From CAG-791 sp045113775 (GTDB lineage: Bacteria; Bacillota; Clostridia; Lachnospirales; Lachnospiraceae), in the NCBI GenBank assembly GCA_045113775.1, contig JBGUJH010000018.1, forward strand, positions 1-64,000: a DNA stretch of 64,000 nucleotides. The letters run 5' to 3'. The translations under genes were made by a program, and so were the position numbers. The notes below the pieces were generated by a model that saw only the letters and a list, made by a program, of their open reading frames with translations, did not search any database and was not told the DNA's origin. Positions 51,240 through 60,588 of this stretch are shown here, one piece after another. How positions within the stretch are numbered: the stretch's first letter is position 1; the number at the start of each line of letters is the position of its first letter.

Positions 51240-52409
51240 ATGAAAAAGAGAATTATGGCAGCAGTTCTCGCAGGCGTTATGGCACTGAGCCTTGCAGCCT
51301 GCGGCGGATCATCAAGCAGCTCTTCTGCTCCTGCTGAGGAGAAGACAGAGGAAGCAGCTCCCGCTGAAGGCCAGGAAGCAGAAGCTCCCGCTGAAGGCGA
51401 GGCACAGGCAGAAGCTCCCGCAGCGACCGGCGAGCAGACACACATCTATGTTCTGACAGCATCCGAGGATCACGGCTGGACAGGCTCCGTTGCAACATTT
51501 GCAAAGGCAAAGGTTGAGGAAGTCAACGCTGAGGGCGTTTACACAGCAGAGCTGATCACATCCGCAAGCGCGGCAGAGCAGATCACCACGATCGAAGACA
51601 TCATCTCCAAGGGCGAGAAGAACATCGCGATCGTTGTCCAGCCTCTGGACGACACAGTGCAGTCCGCGATCCAGCAGATCGTTGACGCAGGCATCCCTTA
51701 CGTGGCATTCGACCGCATCATCGCAGGTCTTGAGTCCACAGCAGTTTCCAACGTCAAGGGCGACAACGCAGGTATCGGCGCAGCAGCGGCAGCTTACTTT
51801 GTAGGCCTCGGCATGAAGCCCGGCGACAAAGTTTATGTCTATGAAGGTGACACATCTTCCGTTACAGCACTCAGAGACCAGGGCTTCGTTGATTACCTGA
51901 AGGGCGACGTTGAGTATGCCGGACAGAAGATCGCAGACGACGCTAAGTGGACAGATGACGACCTCAAGGCAGTCACATACTCCGGGGCTATGAACTGGAG
52001 CAGAAGCGACACCAAGTCTTCCTTCGAGTCCCTGATGGGCGACAGCGCGAACGCTGACATCAAGTGGTTCTACTCTGAAGACGACGAGCTGGGCATGGGC
52101 ATCCTGGAAGCACTTGCAGGCGGCGGAATCGATGACGCTACAAAGACTGCATTCCTCGGCAACAAGCCCGTGATCACAGGCTGCGGCGGCCTCGGCGAGT
52201 TCTATGATGTCCTCAAGGGCACAAACTATGCAGACATCTCCGCACAGCTGGGCGGCATCATGAGCGTTACCTACAGCCCTTCCATGATCAAGACAGCCAT
52301 CCAGGATATGGAAGACTATCTGGCAGGCAAGCAGGTCGAGCAGGATCACGTCATCGCATGCGAGATCGTAACAAGCGAGAATGTTGACAACTACGAGGCA
52401 TTCAACTGA
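51240..52409 (+). CDS. Sugar ABC transporter substrate-binding lipoprotein
   Basis: About 389 residues with a lipoprotein signal (MKKRIMAAVLAGVMALSLAACGG) and an Ala/Glu/Pro-rich linker, then a type-1 periplasmic-binding fold (ChvE/xylose/multiple-sugar class): DHGWTGSVATFAKAK, IVVQPLDDTVQSAIQQ and VYVYEGDTSS. It captures sugars outside the cell for the downstream ATPase and permease. GGAGG precedes the ATG. Codon bias is strong, as for a highly expressed binding protein. Confidence 0.92.
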   Translation: MKKRIMAAVLAGVMALSLAACGGSSSSSSAPAEEKTEEAAPAEGQEAEAPAEGEAQAEAPAATGEQTHIYVLTASEDHGWTGSVATFAKAKVEEVNAEGVYTAELITSASAAEQITTIEDIISKGEKNIAIVVQPLDDTVQSAIQQIVDAGIPYVAFDRIIAGLESTAVSNVKGDNAGIGAAAAAYFVGLGMKPGDKVYVYEGDTSSVTALRDQGFVDYLKGDVEYAGQKIADDAKWTDDDLKAVTYSGAMNWSRSDTKSSFESLMGDSANADIKWFYSEDDELGMGILEALAGGGIDDATKTAFLGNKPVITGCGGLGEFYDVLKGTNYADISAQLGGIMSVTYSPSMIKTAIQDMEDYLAGKQVEQDHVIACEIVTSENVDNYEAFN

Positions 52410-52479
52410 TCGACAGCTGAGAACTTAATGGAATGCTTAACAGATCACTGATTTGAACAGGCGTTCCGGTACTTAATGA

Positions 52480-52510
52480 GGGCGCGGTCCGGGTGAGCCC
52501 GGCCGCGCCC
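52480..52510 (+). other. Intra-operon hairpin
   Basis: GGGCGCGG / CCGCGCCC outer stem with CCGGG/CCCGG inside, no T-run. Such a hairpin between binding-protein and ATPase genes commonly protects the upstream mRNA or reduces read-through. Confidence 0.7.
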
Positions 52511-52541
52511 GATTATTCGTCAATGGGGGAAGGAGAGGCAC

Positions 52542-54056
52542 ATGAGTCTGCTGGAAATGAGAGACATACGGAAGTCGTTCAGCGGCGTCTCCGTTTTGAA
52601 AGGCGTACAGCTCACTGTAGAGAGCGGCGAAGTCCATGCCCTTCTGGGAGAGAACGGCGCGGGAAAATCTACGCTGATGAATATTTTGACCGGTGTCCTG
52701 CCAAGGGACGGCGGTACGATCGAATTTGACGGGCAGAAGCTCGAACACATCACGATCACGCAGTCCGAGAAGCTGGGGATCGCGTTCGTGCACCAGGAAC
52801 TGAACCTGTTCAATGACCTCAAGGTCTTTGAGAACATGTTCCTGAACCGGGAGTATACCAATAAAATGGGCATGCTGGACAAAAAGCGCATGCGCGCAGA
52901 GGCGAAGGAACTGTTCGAGAGACTGGGTGTGGAGATCGACCCGGACGCCGTAGTATCTGACCTCAAGACCAGCCAGAAGCAGCTGCTGGAGATCTGTAAG
53001 GCGCTGCACCTCAAGGCGAAACTGATCATCCTCGATGAGCCCACCACATCTCTCAACAACGAGGAAGTGGACCATCTCTTCGGGATCCTCAGAAAGCTCA
53101 AAGCAGAGGGAACATCCTTCATCTTCATCTCTCACAAGATGCCGGAGATCTTCGCGCTGGCGGACCGCTACACGGTCTTCAGGAACGGCGAGTATATCGG
53201 CGAGGGAAAGATCAGTGAGACGACGCCCGAGAAAGTCACGATCATGATGGTCGGTGAGTCCTATTCCAACGCCGAAGTCTATGAAAAGAGACAGCTTGGT
53301 GAGGAGGTCCTGAAACTCGAAGGCTTCACAGGCGACGGTTTCCACGATATCAACCTTTCTGTGAAGAAGGGCGAGATCGTCGGCATGACAGGCCTGCAGG
53401 GCAGCGGCAGCAGTGAGATGCTGCAGGCGATCTTCGGGTCAACGAGAGCTACGGCCGGCACGGTGACCGCTTTCGGGAAGAGCGTTCCTCACAATTCCAT
53501 TCACAGCGCCATGAAGGCGGGGATAGCCATGCTCCCCAATAACCGCAAGGAGAACAGTGTTTTGCCGGATATGTCCCTGATGGAGAACATGGCCATTTCA
53601 GAGCAGACACTTTCAGCGGCAAAGCTCCCGGTAGATGCCAGGAGAGATAAGAAGAGATACGACGAGTACAAGCAGATGCTGAACATCAAGGCGCAGAACA
53701 GCACGGACCTGATCACATCGCTGTCCGGCGGCAATCAGCAGAAGATCTTTATTGCAAGATGGCTCAACACAGACGCGGAGATCCTGATCCTGGACAACCC
53801 TACCCAGGGTATCGACGTCGGCGCGAAAGCGGAGATCTACCGCCTGATCCTGGAACTTGCGAAGGCGGGCAAGACGATCCTCATCAATACGCTGGAGATC
53901 CCCGAGATCATGAAGGTCGCGGACAGGTGCATCGTCTTCTACGACGGCCGCATGATCAAGGAGCTCGCGCATGAAGAGATCAACGAACAGGATGTAATGC
54001 TTTACAGTGTCGGCATCACAGAGAAGGCCGCAGGAGAGGAAGGTACACAGTCATGA
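52542..54056 (+). CDS. Sugar ABC transporter ATP-binding protein (two nucleotide-binding domains)
   Basis: 504 residues, the double-ABC type typical of ribose/xylose/galactose importers. The first domain has Walker A GENGAGKST near residue 39 and Walker B LIILDEPTTS near residue 161. The second has a degenerate P-loop (GLQGSGSSEML) and an intact signature LSGGNQQKI near residue 394, with ILILDNPTQGIDVG. It energises uptake with the permease, whose start overlaps by 4 bp (ATGA), so translation is coupled. Confidence 0.93.
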   Translation: MSLLEMRDIRKSFSGVSVLKGVQLTVESGEVHALLGENGAGKSTLMNILTGVLPRDGGTIEFDGQKLEHITITQSEKLGIAFVHQELNLFNDLKVFENMFLNREYTNKMGMLDKKRMRAEAKELFERLGVEIDPDAVVSDLKTSQKQLLEICKALHLKAKLIILDEPTTSLNNEEVDHLFGILRKLKAEGTSFIFISHKMPEIFALADRYTVFRNGEYIGEGKISETTPEKVTIMMVGESYSNAEVYEKRQLGEEVLKLEGFTGDGFHDINLSVKKGEIVGMTGLQGSGSSEMLQAIFGSTRATAGTVTAFGKSVPHNSIHSAMKAGIAMLPNNRKENSVLPDMSLMENMAISEQTLSAAKLPVDARRDKKRYDEYKQMLNIKAQNSTDLITSLSGGNQQKIFIARWLNTDAEILILDNPTQGIDVGAKAEIYRLILELAKAGKTILINTLEIPEIMKVADRCIVFYDGRMIKELAHEEINEQDVMLYSVGITEKAAGEEGTQS

Positions 54057-55054
54057 AGAAATTTGGCAAAGTATGGTCGGAATACAGTTTCATTTTTGTA
54101 TTGATCGCTATTTTTATCGTATACGCGATCACCAGCTCAGGGCTCACCTGGAGCGGCGTGATGAATATCTTCCGTCACAGTGCAGTCATCGGGACTGTGG
54201 CGCTGGGCATGGGCCTGATCTGCCTGACAGGTGAGATCGACCTCTCTGTTGGTTCCATGCTGGCACTTACGGCCGGATTTTCCGTAGTTGTATTCAACAT
54301 CACGGGCAGCATCCTGCTGACACTCCTCTTTGCACTCGGTTTCGGCGCAGTGTGCGGCTTCGTGAACGGCCTCCTGGTCGGCGGTGTGCAGATGCCAGCT
54401 TTCATCGTGACGCTGGCGACGATGCTGATCTACCGCTCTTTTGCCCAGTACTTCTGCCAGCACCTGGATCGCGCGCTGATCGGCGGCGGCAGCAGTGTTT
54501 ACAAGATGGATACCGCGAAGGCTGCTTATAAGGCTCTCTTCGGATTCGGCAACGGCAAAATAGCGACGATCCCCACAGTAGGTATCGTGATGCTCCTGAT
54601 GACTGCGCTTTTCGTCTACCTGTCCGGATGGACCAAGTACGGCAAGAAGATCTACGCGATCGGCTCCAACTTCAAGGCTGCCAAGATGAGCGGTATCAAT
54701 GTGAGCATGATGAAGATCTCCGCCTTTACGATCTGCGGGATCCTGACCGGCCTGGGCGCTTTCCTCTGGATCGCCATGAACGGAAGCGCAGACCCGGCTA
54801 CCACAGGCAGCAGCTATGAGATGTACGCAATCGCATCGGTCGTCCTGGGCGGCATCGCAATGAGCGGCGGACGCGGCAAAATGCTGGGCGTCCTGTTCGG
54901 TGCCATGTCCTACACCATCGTAGATAAGATCATCGTGGCTCTGAAGATGGACTCCCTGATCAACAACGCGATCAAGGGAATCATCCTGATCCTGGTCATC
55001 CTCGTGCAGGTGGCAGGGCCTCAGATCAGGGAGAAGTTCAGAAAAGCAGCGTAA
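54053..55054 (+). CDS. Sugar ABC transporter permease
   Basis: 333 residues, 8-10 membrane segments, with the branched-chain/ribose-type permease motif GEIDLSVGSMLALTAG near residue 60 and AIASVVLGGIAMSGGRG near residue 264. Single permease gene, presumably a homodimer. Last gene of the binding protein-ATPase-permease operon; a terminator follows. Confidence 0.92.
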   Translation: MKKFGKVWSEYSFIFVLIAIFIVYAITSSGLTWSGVMNIFRHSAVIGTVALGMGLICLTGEIDLSVGSMLALTAGFSVVVFNITGSILLTLLFALGFGAVCGFVNGLLVGGVQMPAFIVTLATMLIYRSFAQYFCQHLDRALIGGGSSVYKMDTAKAAYKALFGFGNGKIATIPTVGIVMLLMTALFVYLSGWTKYGKKIYAIGSNFKAAKMSGINVSMMKISAFTICGILTGLGAFLWIAMNGSADPATTGSSYEMYAIASVVLGGIAMSGGRGKMLGVLFGAMSYTIVDKIIVALKMDSLINNAIKGIILILVILVQVAGPQIREKFRKAA

Positions 55055-55079
55055 GATTTCATATAATACCCTATAGACA

Positions 55080-55124
55080 ACCGCACACGGAGAGGCGTTC
55101 TGCGCCGAGCCGTGTGCGGTTTTT
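55080..55124 (+). terminator. Terminator of the sugar ABC operon
   Basis: ACCGCACACGG / CCGTGTGCGGT stem with a small inner hairpin, then TTTT. Confidence 0.9.
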
Positions 55125-55158
55125 ACATTTGAAAAAAAGAGCAAGGAGATAATTAATA

Positions 55159-56985
55159 ATGTTGTACCCGGTTATGACAAGTTCCAGGTCGGTCATTGAT
55201 CTGTCGGGGATCTGGAAGTTTAAATTAGATGACGGCAGCGGACTGTCTGAAGGTGTATATCTGCAGCCGCTCAAGGATCCGATGAATATGCCGGTTCCGT
55301 CGTCCTACAACGATCTGAAGGAAGATGTATCCTTCAGGGATCATTACGGTTATGTTTTTTATCAGAGAAGGTTCTCCTGTCCCGCGTCACTTTACCGGAA
55401 TCAGCGGGTGGTGCTGCGCTTTGAAGCAGTCACTCACTTTGCGAGAGTGTATTTAAACGGGGAAGAGATCGGGAGCCACCTCGGGGGATTCCTTCCCTTT
55501 GAGATCGAGATCGGGGACAAACTGCGCGAAGACAATCTTTTGACAGTGGCGGTGGACAACCGGATCGATTACCACACGCTTCCCATCGGCAACTTGGAAG
55601 ACGTATGGGGCTCGAGAGGGAAGAACAAGTCCCGGAAAAAAGCGAATTATCCGAACTTTGACTTCTTCAATTACTGCGGCATCACCAGGCCGGTGAAACT
55701 CCTTATTATGCCGAAGAGTTACATTGAGGATATCTCAATTGTCTCAGAGGTAAAGCATACCGGCGAAGGAAGGGGAGATGCCGCTCTGTACTATCAGATT
55801 GAAATGGGCGGTGAAGGTACTTTTGACGCAAATTCCTGCAGAGTAGAGGTGTTCGATGAAGACGGGAACCCGGCAGGGACAGGGAAAGGGTTGACCGGAC
55901 AGATCAGTATTAAGAATGCCGCTCTCTGGCAGCCGTTGAACTCTTACCTCTATACTGTAAAGGTGAACTGCGGGGAAGATACTTACGAGATGCCTTACGG
56001 AATCCGTACAGTCCGGATCGATGGGACCAGATTCCTGATCAATGAGAAACCATTCTATTTTAAGGGGTATGGAAAGCACGAAGACACTTTCCCGAATGGC
56101 AGAGGGGAGAACATACCAATGTATGTGAAGGATATCTCCCTGATGAAGTGGCAGGGGGCCAACAGCTTCCGCTGCAGCCATTATCCGTACAGCGAAGAAA
56201 TCATGAGGCTCGCGGACGCGGAAGGCCTGGTCGTGATCGATGAGACGCCCGGCGTAGGAATCAACCTGGCCTTTGGCGGAGGGGCGAATTTCGACGGCAA
56301 GAAGAAGGTGACATATGACAGTGAGACAGGCGTGCAGACCTTCGGGCACCATCAAGATGTGATCCGGGATTTGATCCGCAGGGATAAGAACTACGCCTGT
56401 GTGGTCATGTGGAATATTGCGAATGAGCCGGATGGCGCCGGCGCAGGAGCTTATGAATACTTCAAGCCGCTGTTTGATCTCGCCAGAGAAGAGGATCCCG
56501 CCAAGCGGCCCTTGTGCATGGCAAGCGCCCAGGTATCAGGCGGTCCCGACACTGACGTGTCCGCGCGCCTGTCAGATGTCATCTGTCTGAACCGGTATTA
56601 CGGATGGTATGAAGGAGGTCCGCATCTTGATGAGGCGGTCGAATGGTTCCGGGAAGAACTGAATCAGTGGCAGAAACTCGGGAAGCCTCTTATGATCACA
56701 GAGTACGGGGCAGATACAGTCGCAGGGCTGCACGACACTACGCCCGTCATGTTTACGGAAGAATATCAGCTGGAGTATTACCGGATGAACAACCGCGTAC
56801 TGGATGACTATTCTTTTGTTGTCGGAGAACACTTGTGGAGTTTCGCAGATTTCGCGACAGGGCAGGGAACAAGCAGGGTGCAGGGCAATAAGAAAGGGCT
56901 CTTTACTAGAGACCGAAGGCCCAAGCTGGCTGCTCATTATATAAAAGATCGCTGGCAGAAGATTCCGAGTTTTAACTATAAATGA
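55159..56985 (+). CDS. uidA: Beta-glucuronidase (GH2)
   Basis: 608 residues in the GH2 layout: sugar-binding jelly roll, immunoglobulin-like domain, TIM barrel. Acid/base Glu423 is in WNIANEPD and nucleophile Glu515 in ITEYGADTVAGLH. The NxK motif that recognises the glucuronate carboxylate is present (Asn577 and Lys579 in QGNKKG), which separates glucuronidases from beta-galactosidases. The segment between DETPGVGINLAFG and the acid/base region is about as long as in E. coli GUS, so a loop-1-type active-site loop seems present. No signal peptide. It would release glucuronate from host or plant-aglycone conjugates. AAGGAG before the ATG. Confidence 0.93.
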   Translation: MLYPVMTSSRSVIDLSGIWKFKLDDGSGLSEGVYLQPLKDPMNMPVPSSYNDLKEDVSFRDHYGYVFYQRRFSCPASLYRNQRVVLRFEAVTHFARVYLNGEEIGSHLGGFLPFEIEIGDKLREDNLLTVAVDNRIDYHTLPIGNLEDVWGSRGKNKSRKKANYPNFDFFNYCGITRPVKLLIMPKSYIEDISIVSEVKHTGEGRGDAALYYQIEMGGEGTFDANSCRVEVFDEDGNPAGTGKGLTGQISIKNAALWQPLNSYLYTVKVNCGEDTYEMPYGIRTVRIDGTRFLINEKPFYFKGYGKHEDTFPNGRGENIPMYVKDISLMKWQGANSFRCSHYPYSEEIMRLADAEGLVVIDETPGVGINLAFGGGANFDGKKKVTYDSETGVQTFGHHQDVIRDLIRRDKNYACVVMWNIANEPDGAGAGAYEYFKPLFDLAREEDPAKRPLCMASAQVSGGPDTDVSARLSDVICLNRYYGWYEGGPHLDEAVEWFREELNQWQKLGKPLMITEYGADTVAGLHDTTPVMFTEEYQLEYYRMNNRVLDDYSFVVGEHLWSFADFATGQGTSRVQGNKKGLFTRDRRPKLAAHYIKDRWQKIPSFNYK

Positions 56986-57428
56986 GTTGTGACAAGGGGA
57001 CGAAAGAGATGCGTCAGATTGTGGAGAAGATCACAGATAAACCTGTGGTGGTCCTCATCACACATGTAGACGGAGATCACATCCACTGCCTGGGACAGTT
57101 TGAAGAAGCGTGGATGAGCCCGTCGGAATATGCCAGATTCCACAACGACACCGGCACAAATCCGAACCTGCATCCCATCTGGGACGGAGATATCTTTGAC
57201 TTGGGCGGTGTCAAGCTTGAAGCTGTCATGAATCCGGGACATACGAGCGGATGCTGCACCTTCCTTGACCGCGCGAACCGCCGCCTGATCGGAGGCGACA
57301 GCATTCAGCGGGGCGGTATGCTGTACATGTTCGGCGCTGACAGAGATCTGGGGAGTCCCGATCCGGGTATTTGACCTGGGGATTGACAAAGTGCTTTATG
57401 AGAGGAAGCGCGAGTTCTTCGAAAAATG
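56982..57428 (+). pseudogene. Truncated MBL-fold metallohydrolase joined to another gene tail
   Basis: The first frame (to 57374) encodes the core of a metallo-beta-lactamase-fold protein: THVDGDHIHCLG metal motif and NPGHTSGCC, but no N-terminal strands and no C-terminal half. It begins in the last codons of uidA and stops abruptly. A second frame then continues to 57428 (ending RKREFFEK), which looks like the tail of a different protein. This is best read as a deletion scar with two gene remnants. The N-terminal junction coinciding with the uidA stop supports that. Confidence 0.6.
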
Positions 57429-57491
57429 ATGTGCCCGTGGACGGTTTTCCTGCATGAGAGGCTGCATCCGTTTTGGGGCATAGATTTCCTT

Positions 57492-57622
57492 TGTTGGATT
57501 ATTACAGGATTAATATCACTTCCTGCCCCCATGAAAAAAAGGCAGAAATGAGCACACAATTTGCCGGTCTGCCTTTTTTTCATGGGGGCAGGTTGGTCAA
57601 TATCAGCCCTTATGATCCAACA
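57492..57622. repeat. 131-bp imperfect palindrome with a perfect 24-bp core stem
   Basis: 57522-57545 and 57569-57592 are exact inverted copies (CCTGCCCCCATG followed by seven A and GGCAG). The outer arms TGTTGGAT...AATATCAC and its complement are imperfect inverted copies too. One outer-arm copy also occurs alone at 44455-44496. It probably ends transcription in both directions between the uidA region and mnmA, and may be a small miniature element. Confidence 0.75.
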
Positions 57623-57699
57623 TTAGTGAAGTCACAGCCCAAAGGGAAGCCATAGCCCCAAAAGGGAAGTCACAGCCCCGAGTGGTATAACAACAGTTT

Positions 57700-58767
57700 C
57701 TAAACTATAACTCCGCCCCCGATCACAACATCCCCGTCATAGAGGACGACGGACTGCCCGGGCGTGATGGCGCGCTGCGGCTCATCAAATTCGACCTTGA
57801 GAAGGTCATCCTCAGGCTGGGTGACTGTGCATGGCTGCTCCTTGTGGCGATAGCGGATCTTGGCGCTGCAACGCAGCGGGCTGTCGATGCGGTCCACAGT
57901 GATCAGATTGATCCTGCGGGCATACAGAGTACGCTTCATCAGGTCATCATTTGTTCCCAGCGTAACAGTGTTGGTCTCCGGGTCGATCTTCGTTACGTAG
58001 CAGCGGTGCGCCGCCGGAATTCCGAGTCCCCGGCGCTGGCCGAGCGTGTAGTGAATGATGCCTTTGTGGCGCCCAAGGACATTGCCCTGCGCGTCCACAA
58101 AATCGCCGGCCGGACACCTCGAGCCGCTGTAGCGCTCGATGAAACCCGCGTAGTCGCCGTCAGGCACAAAGCAGATATCCTGGCTGTCGTGCTTCTGCGC
58201 GTTTTTAAATCCGCTCTCCGAGGCGATTTCTCTGGTTGTGGCTTTGTCCTGGTCGCCGAGCGGGAACTGCACATGGGCAAGCTGCTCCTGTGTCAGAACA
58301 TAGAGCACATAACTCTGATCCTTGGCAGGGTCGAGCGCCTTCAAGAGAAGGTAGCGGCCAAGCTGAGGATTATATTTTGTCCGCGCATAGTGCCCGGTCA
58401 CCAAAATATCGCAGCCAAGCTCCTTCATCTTCTCGAAGAGGTGCTCAAACTTAAGGCGACGGTTGCACTCAATGCAGGGATTGGGAGTGCGGCCGTGCAG
58501 ATACTCGTCGATAAAAGGCTCGATGACTTCCTGCGTAAAGAGATTCTCATAATGAACGATGTAGTAAGGGATGCCAATCTTCTCAGTAACGCTGCGCGCA
58601 TCCTGTGTGTTTTCGAGAGAACAGCAGGTGTCCAGCAGATCCTTGCCTATAACATCGTTTTCATAGAGGCGCATCGTGCAGCCAATGCACTCATAGCCGC
58701 GCGACGCCATGATCTGAGCCGCTACGCTGCTGTCAACGCCGCCGCTCATGGCGATTAAAGCTTTCAT
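57700..58767 (-). CDS. mnmA: tRNA-specific 2-thiouridylase MnmA
   Basis: About 355 residues. PP-loop ATPase motif SGGVDSSVAA at residue 8, catalytic Cys in NPCIECN (about 98) and in SQDICFVPDGDY (about 195), and a C-terminal barrel. It makes s2U34 in the tRNAs for Lys, Glu and Gln. A TTG in frame 27 bases upstream is rejected because the family begins with the ATG form (MKALIAMSGG). Housekeeping gene, not connected to the glycoside island. Confidence 0.95.
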   Translation of the reverse strand: MKALIAMSGGVDSSVAAQIMASRGYECIGCTMRLYENDVIGKDLLDTCCSLENTQDARSVTEKIGIPYYIVHYENLFTQEVIEPFIDEYLHGRTPNPCIECNRRLKFEHLFEKMKELGCDILVTGHYARTKYNPQLGRYLLLKALDPAKDQSYVLYVLTQEQLAHVQFPLGDQDKATTREIASESGFKNAQKHDSQDICFVPDGDYAGFIERYSGSRCPAGDFVDAQGNVLGRHKGIIHYTLGQRRGLGIPAAHRCYVTKIDPETNTVTLGTNDDLMKRTLYARRINLITVDRIDSPLRCSAKIRYRHKEQPCTVTQPEDDLLKVEFDEPQRAITPGQSVVLYDGDVVIGGGVIV

Positions 58768-58840
58768 GGAATATACTGACCTTTCAGATAACAAATGTCG
58801 ACTAAATCAATACCAGTATATTCTGCAGGATTAGAGGATG

Positions 58841-58965
58841 TCAAACAACCCTGGGGGTCAAACAACCCCGGAGGTCAAGCGCCCGCGGAGGTCAAGCGCC
58901 CGGAGGGGGTCAAACACCCCCGGAGGTCAAGCGCCCGGAGGTCGAACACCCCCGGAGGTCTCCGG
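58841..58965. repeat. Short tandem repeat of about 17 bp, seven units
   Basis: TCAAACA(A/C)CCCCGGAGG and TCAAGCGCCCGGAGG alternate with steps of 17, 17, 17, 18, 17 and 15 bp. The array lies between the mnmA start and the protease gene. It is the most compact of the window's four arrays and not obviously related to the others. Confidence 0.8.
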
Positions 58966-59069
58966 CACAAAAGATCAGAATCATGGTAGAATGGAATAAG
59001 GTGCAGCGGCTCGTTTTGCGAGTCTTGACTGCCTCGACTAATCATTATTGCAAAGGAGCAGGGAGAACT

Positions 59070-60588
59070 ATGAAAAGACTGACAGCACTGGCTCTTGCCG
59101 GCGTGCTGCTGCTATGCGTGGGTCGTATATACGGAGAATTTCTCCACACATTCTGACGCCGCTTACCTTGCGCACTATGTCAAGTCAAATGGCGAATATC
59201 TGTACTCGATTCCAATCTCGGAGCCGCACAATGCTGATGCGCTCGCAGGCGACGTGACGGCCTTTGTGTTCGACAAAATGGAGGAAGCCACGTGGACGGG
59301 CACTATTCATCATAAAGACGGGAGCGAAGAGGAGATCACTGTTCCGCTCATGGAGGATACCGAGACCGGCAAGACTGTTCTCGGCGATGCAAAGCGCAAA
59401 ATATTGTGCGCCGATTTTGCGGACTACAAGTTTAACAACACTCTGACGCCCAGGGCTTCGGAAGACGGCACCACCTGGAATGAAGATGAGCTTATGATCT
59501 ATTACAATTTCATTCGTGTTTGGGATTACTACAAGGAGATAGGCTGGACCGGACCGGATGATGACGGGACGCCTTCGCTCATTCTGATGAATCTTGTGGA
59601 TGAAAACGGAGAACCCATAGACAATGCCTATTACAAAGGACGTGAAAGGGGATTTCAGGTATTCGCATTCAATCCGGCAAGTTACGGAGACTGCACAGAC
59701 GTGGTCGGACACGAATTCACCCATTGCGTCACCGGAACGACAATGACGACAAACCTGTACCTGAATGAGTACGGCGCGATCAACGAGGCAATGAGCGATA
59801 TCATGGGCAACATCATCGAGATGACGATCGATGACAGACCGGAAGGTGCATGGATCCACGGTGAAAACTCACCCTCGGGATGGCGTTCCTTTAAAGATCC
59901 GAACCAGTACGAACAGCCGGGATATTTCTGGGATCAATACTATGTCCCGAATGTCGTCAAGGGCACGGACAATAACGACAACGGAGGCGTGCACACTAAC
60001 TCTTCGCTCCTCAATGTCATTTCGTACAAATTAAGTGAAGCCGGAATGGACCCGGACGATCAGTGTTACTTCTGGATGAATGTTGCGCTCGCGATGACAC
60101 CGCGCACAGATTTCGCGCAGATGGCGCAGATCCTGCCCTGGTGCATGAAATCCGCGGGCTATCCCCAGTATGAAGACGCGGTAAGAAAAGCATTAGAGGA
60201 GACAGGCTACTCGAATCGTGAGCTTCCCGATAATGCAGGGGAAGGAAAGGCATTCATCACATTTACGTACAGTGCGCCGGAAAAATATCAGGACTATGAT
60301 CCGGCCGTCATGCTGTACGATATTGATGACAGCGAGCATAGTATCCATACATGGCCGGAAGGCAGCACCGGACAGGTGGCAATTGTTGTGCCTGAGGGTA
60401 AGTACGTGATGACCCTCATACTCGAAAATGAAGAGGATAAAGAAAAAATCTATTATCTGTATTCAGAGGACGGCTGGGAATCATACGACCGCGAAGGAAT
60501 CGATGAGAAATTCGGAGATCTGGATCCGGAGAGTGTTATTGAAGCCGGATCAGGCGAGCGCAAGGAGTTGGATGCTCCGGAGTGGTAG
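59070..60588 (+). pseudogene. M4 (thermolysin-type) metalloprotease gene with an N-terminal frameshift
   Basis: The ribosome site AAAGGAGCAGGGAG and the ATG at 59070 begin a signal sequence (MKRLTALALAGVLLLC) that runs into a stop at 59155. The mature protein continues in the +1 frame from about 59120 (VVYTENFSTHSDAAYL). The mature part has the M4 zinc motif VVGHEFTHCV and the downstream ligand motif GAINEAMSDIMG, and NDNGGVHTNSS. There is no FTP/PepSY propeptide, only about 120 residues before the catalytic region. Either a one-base indel has silenced export, or this is a sequencing error; without the shift it would be a secreted lipoprotein-like protease. Confidence 0.7.

Noticed and set aside
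58795..58989. Small Pro/Gly/Arg-rich open frame over the 17-bp repeats
   Set aside because: It is a low-complexity translation of the repeat array, without a plausible ribosome site.
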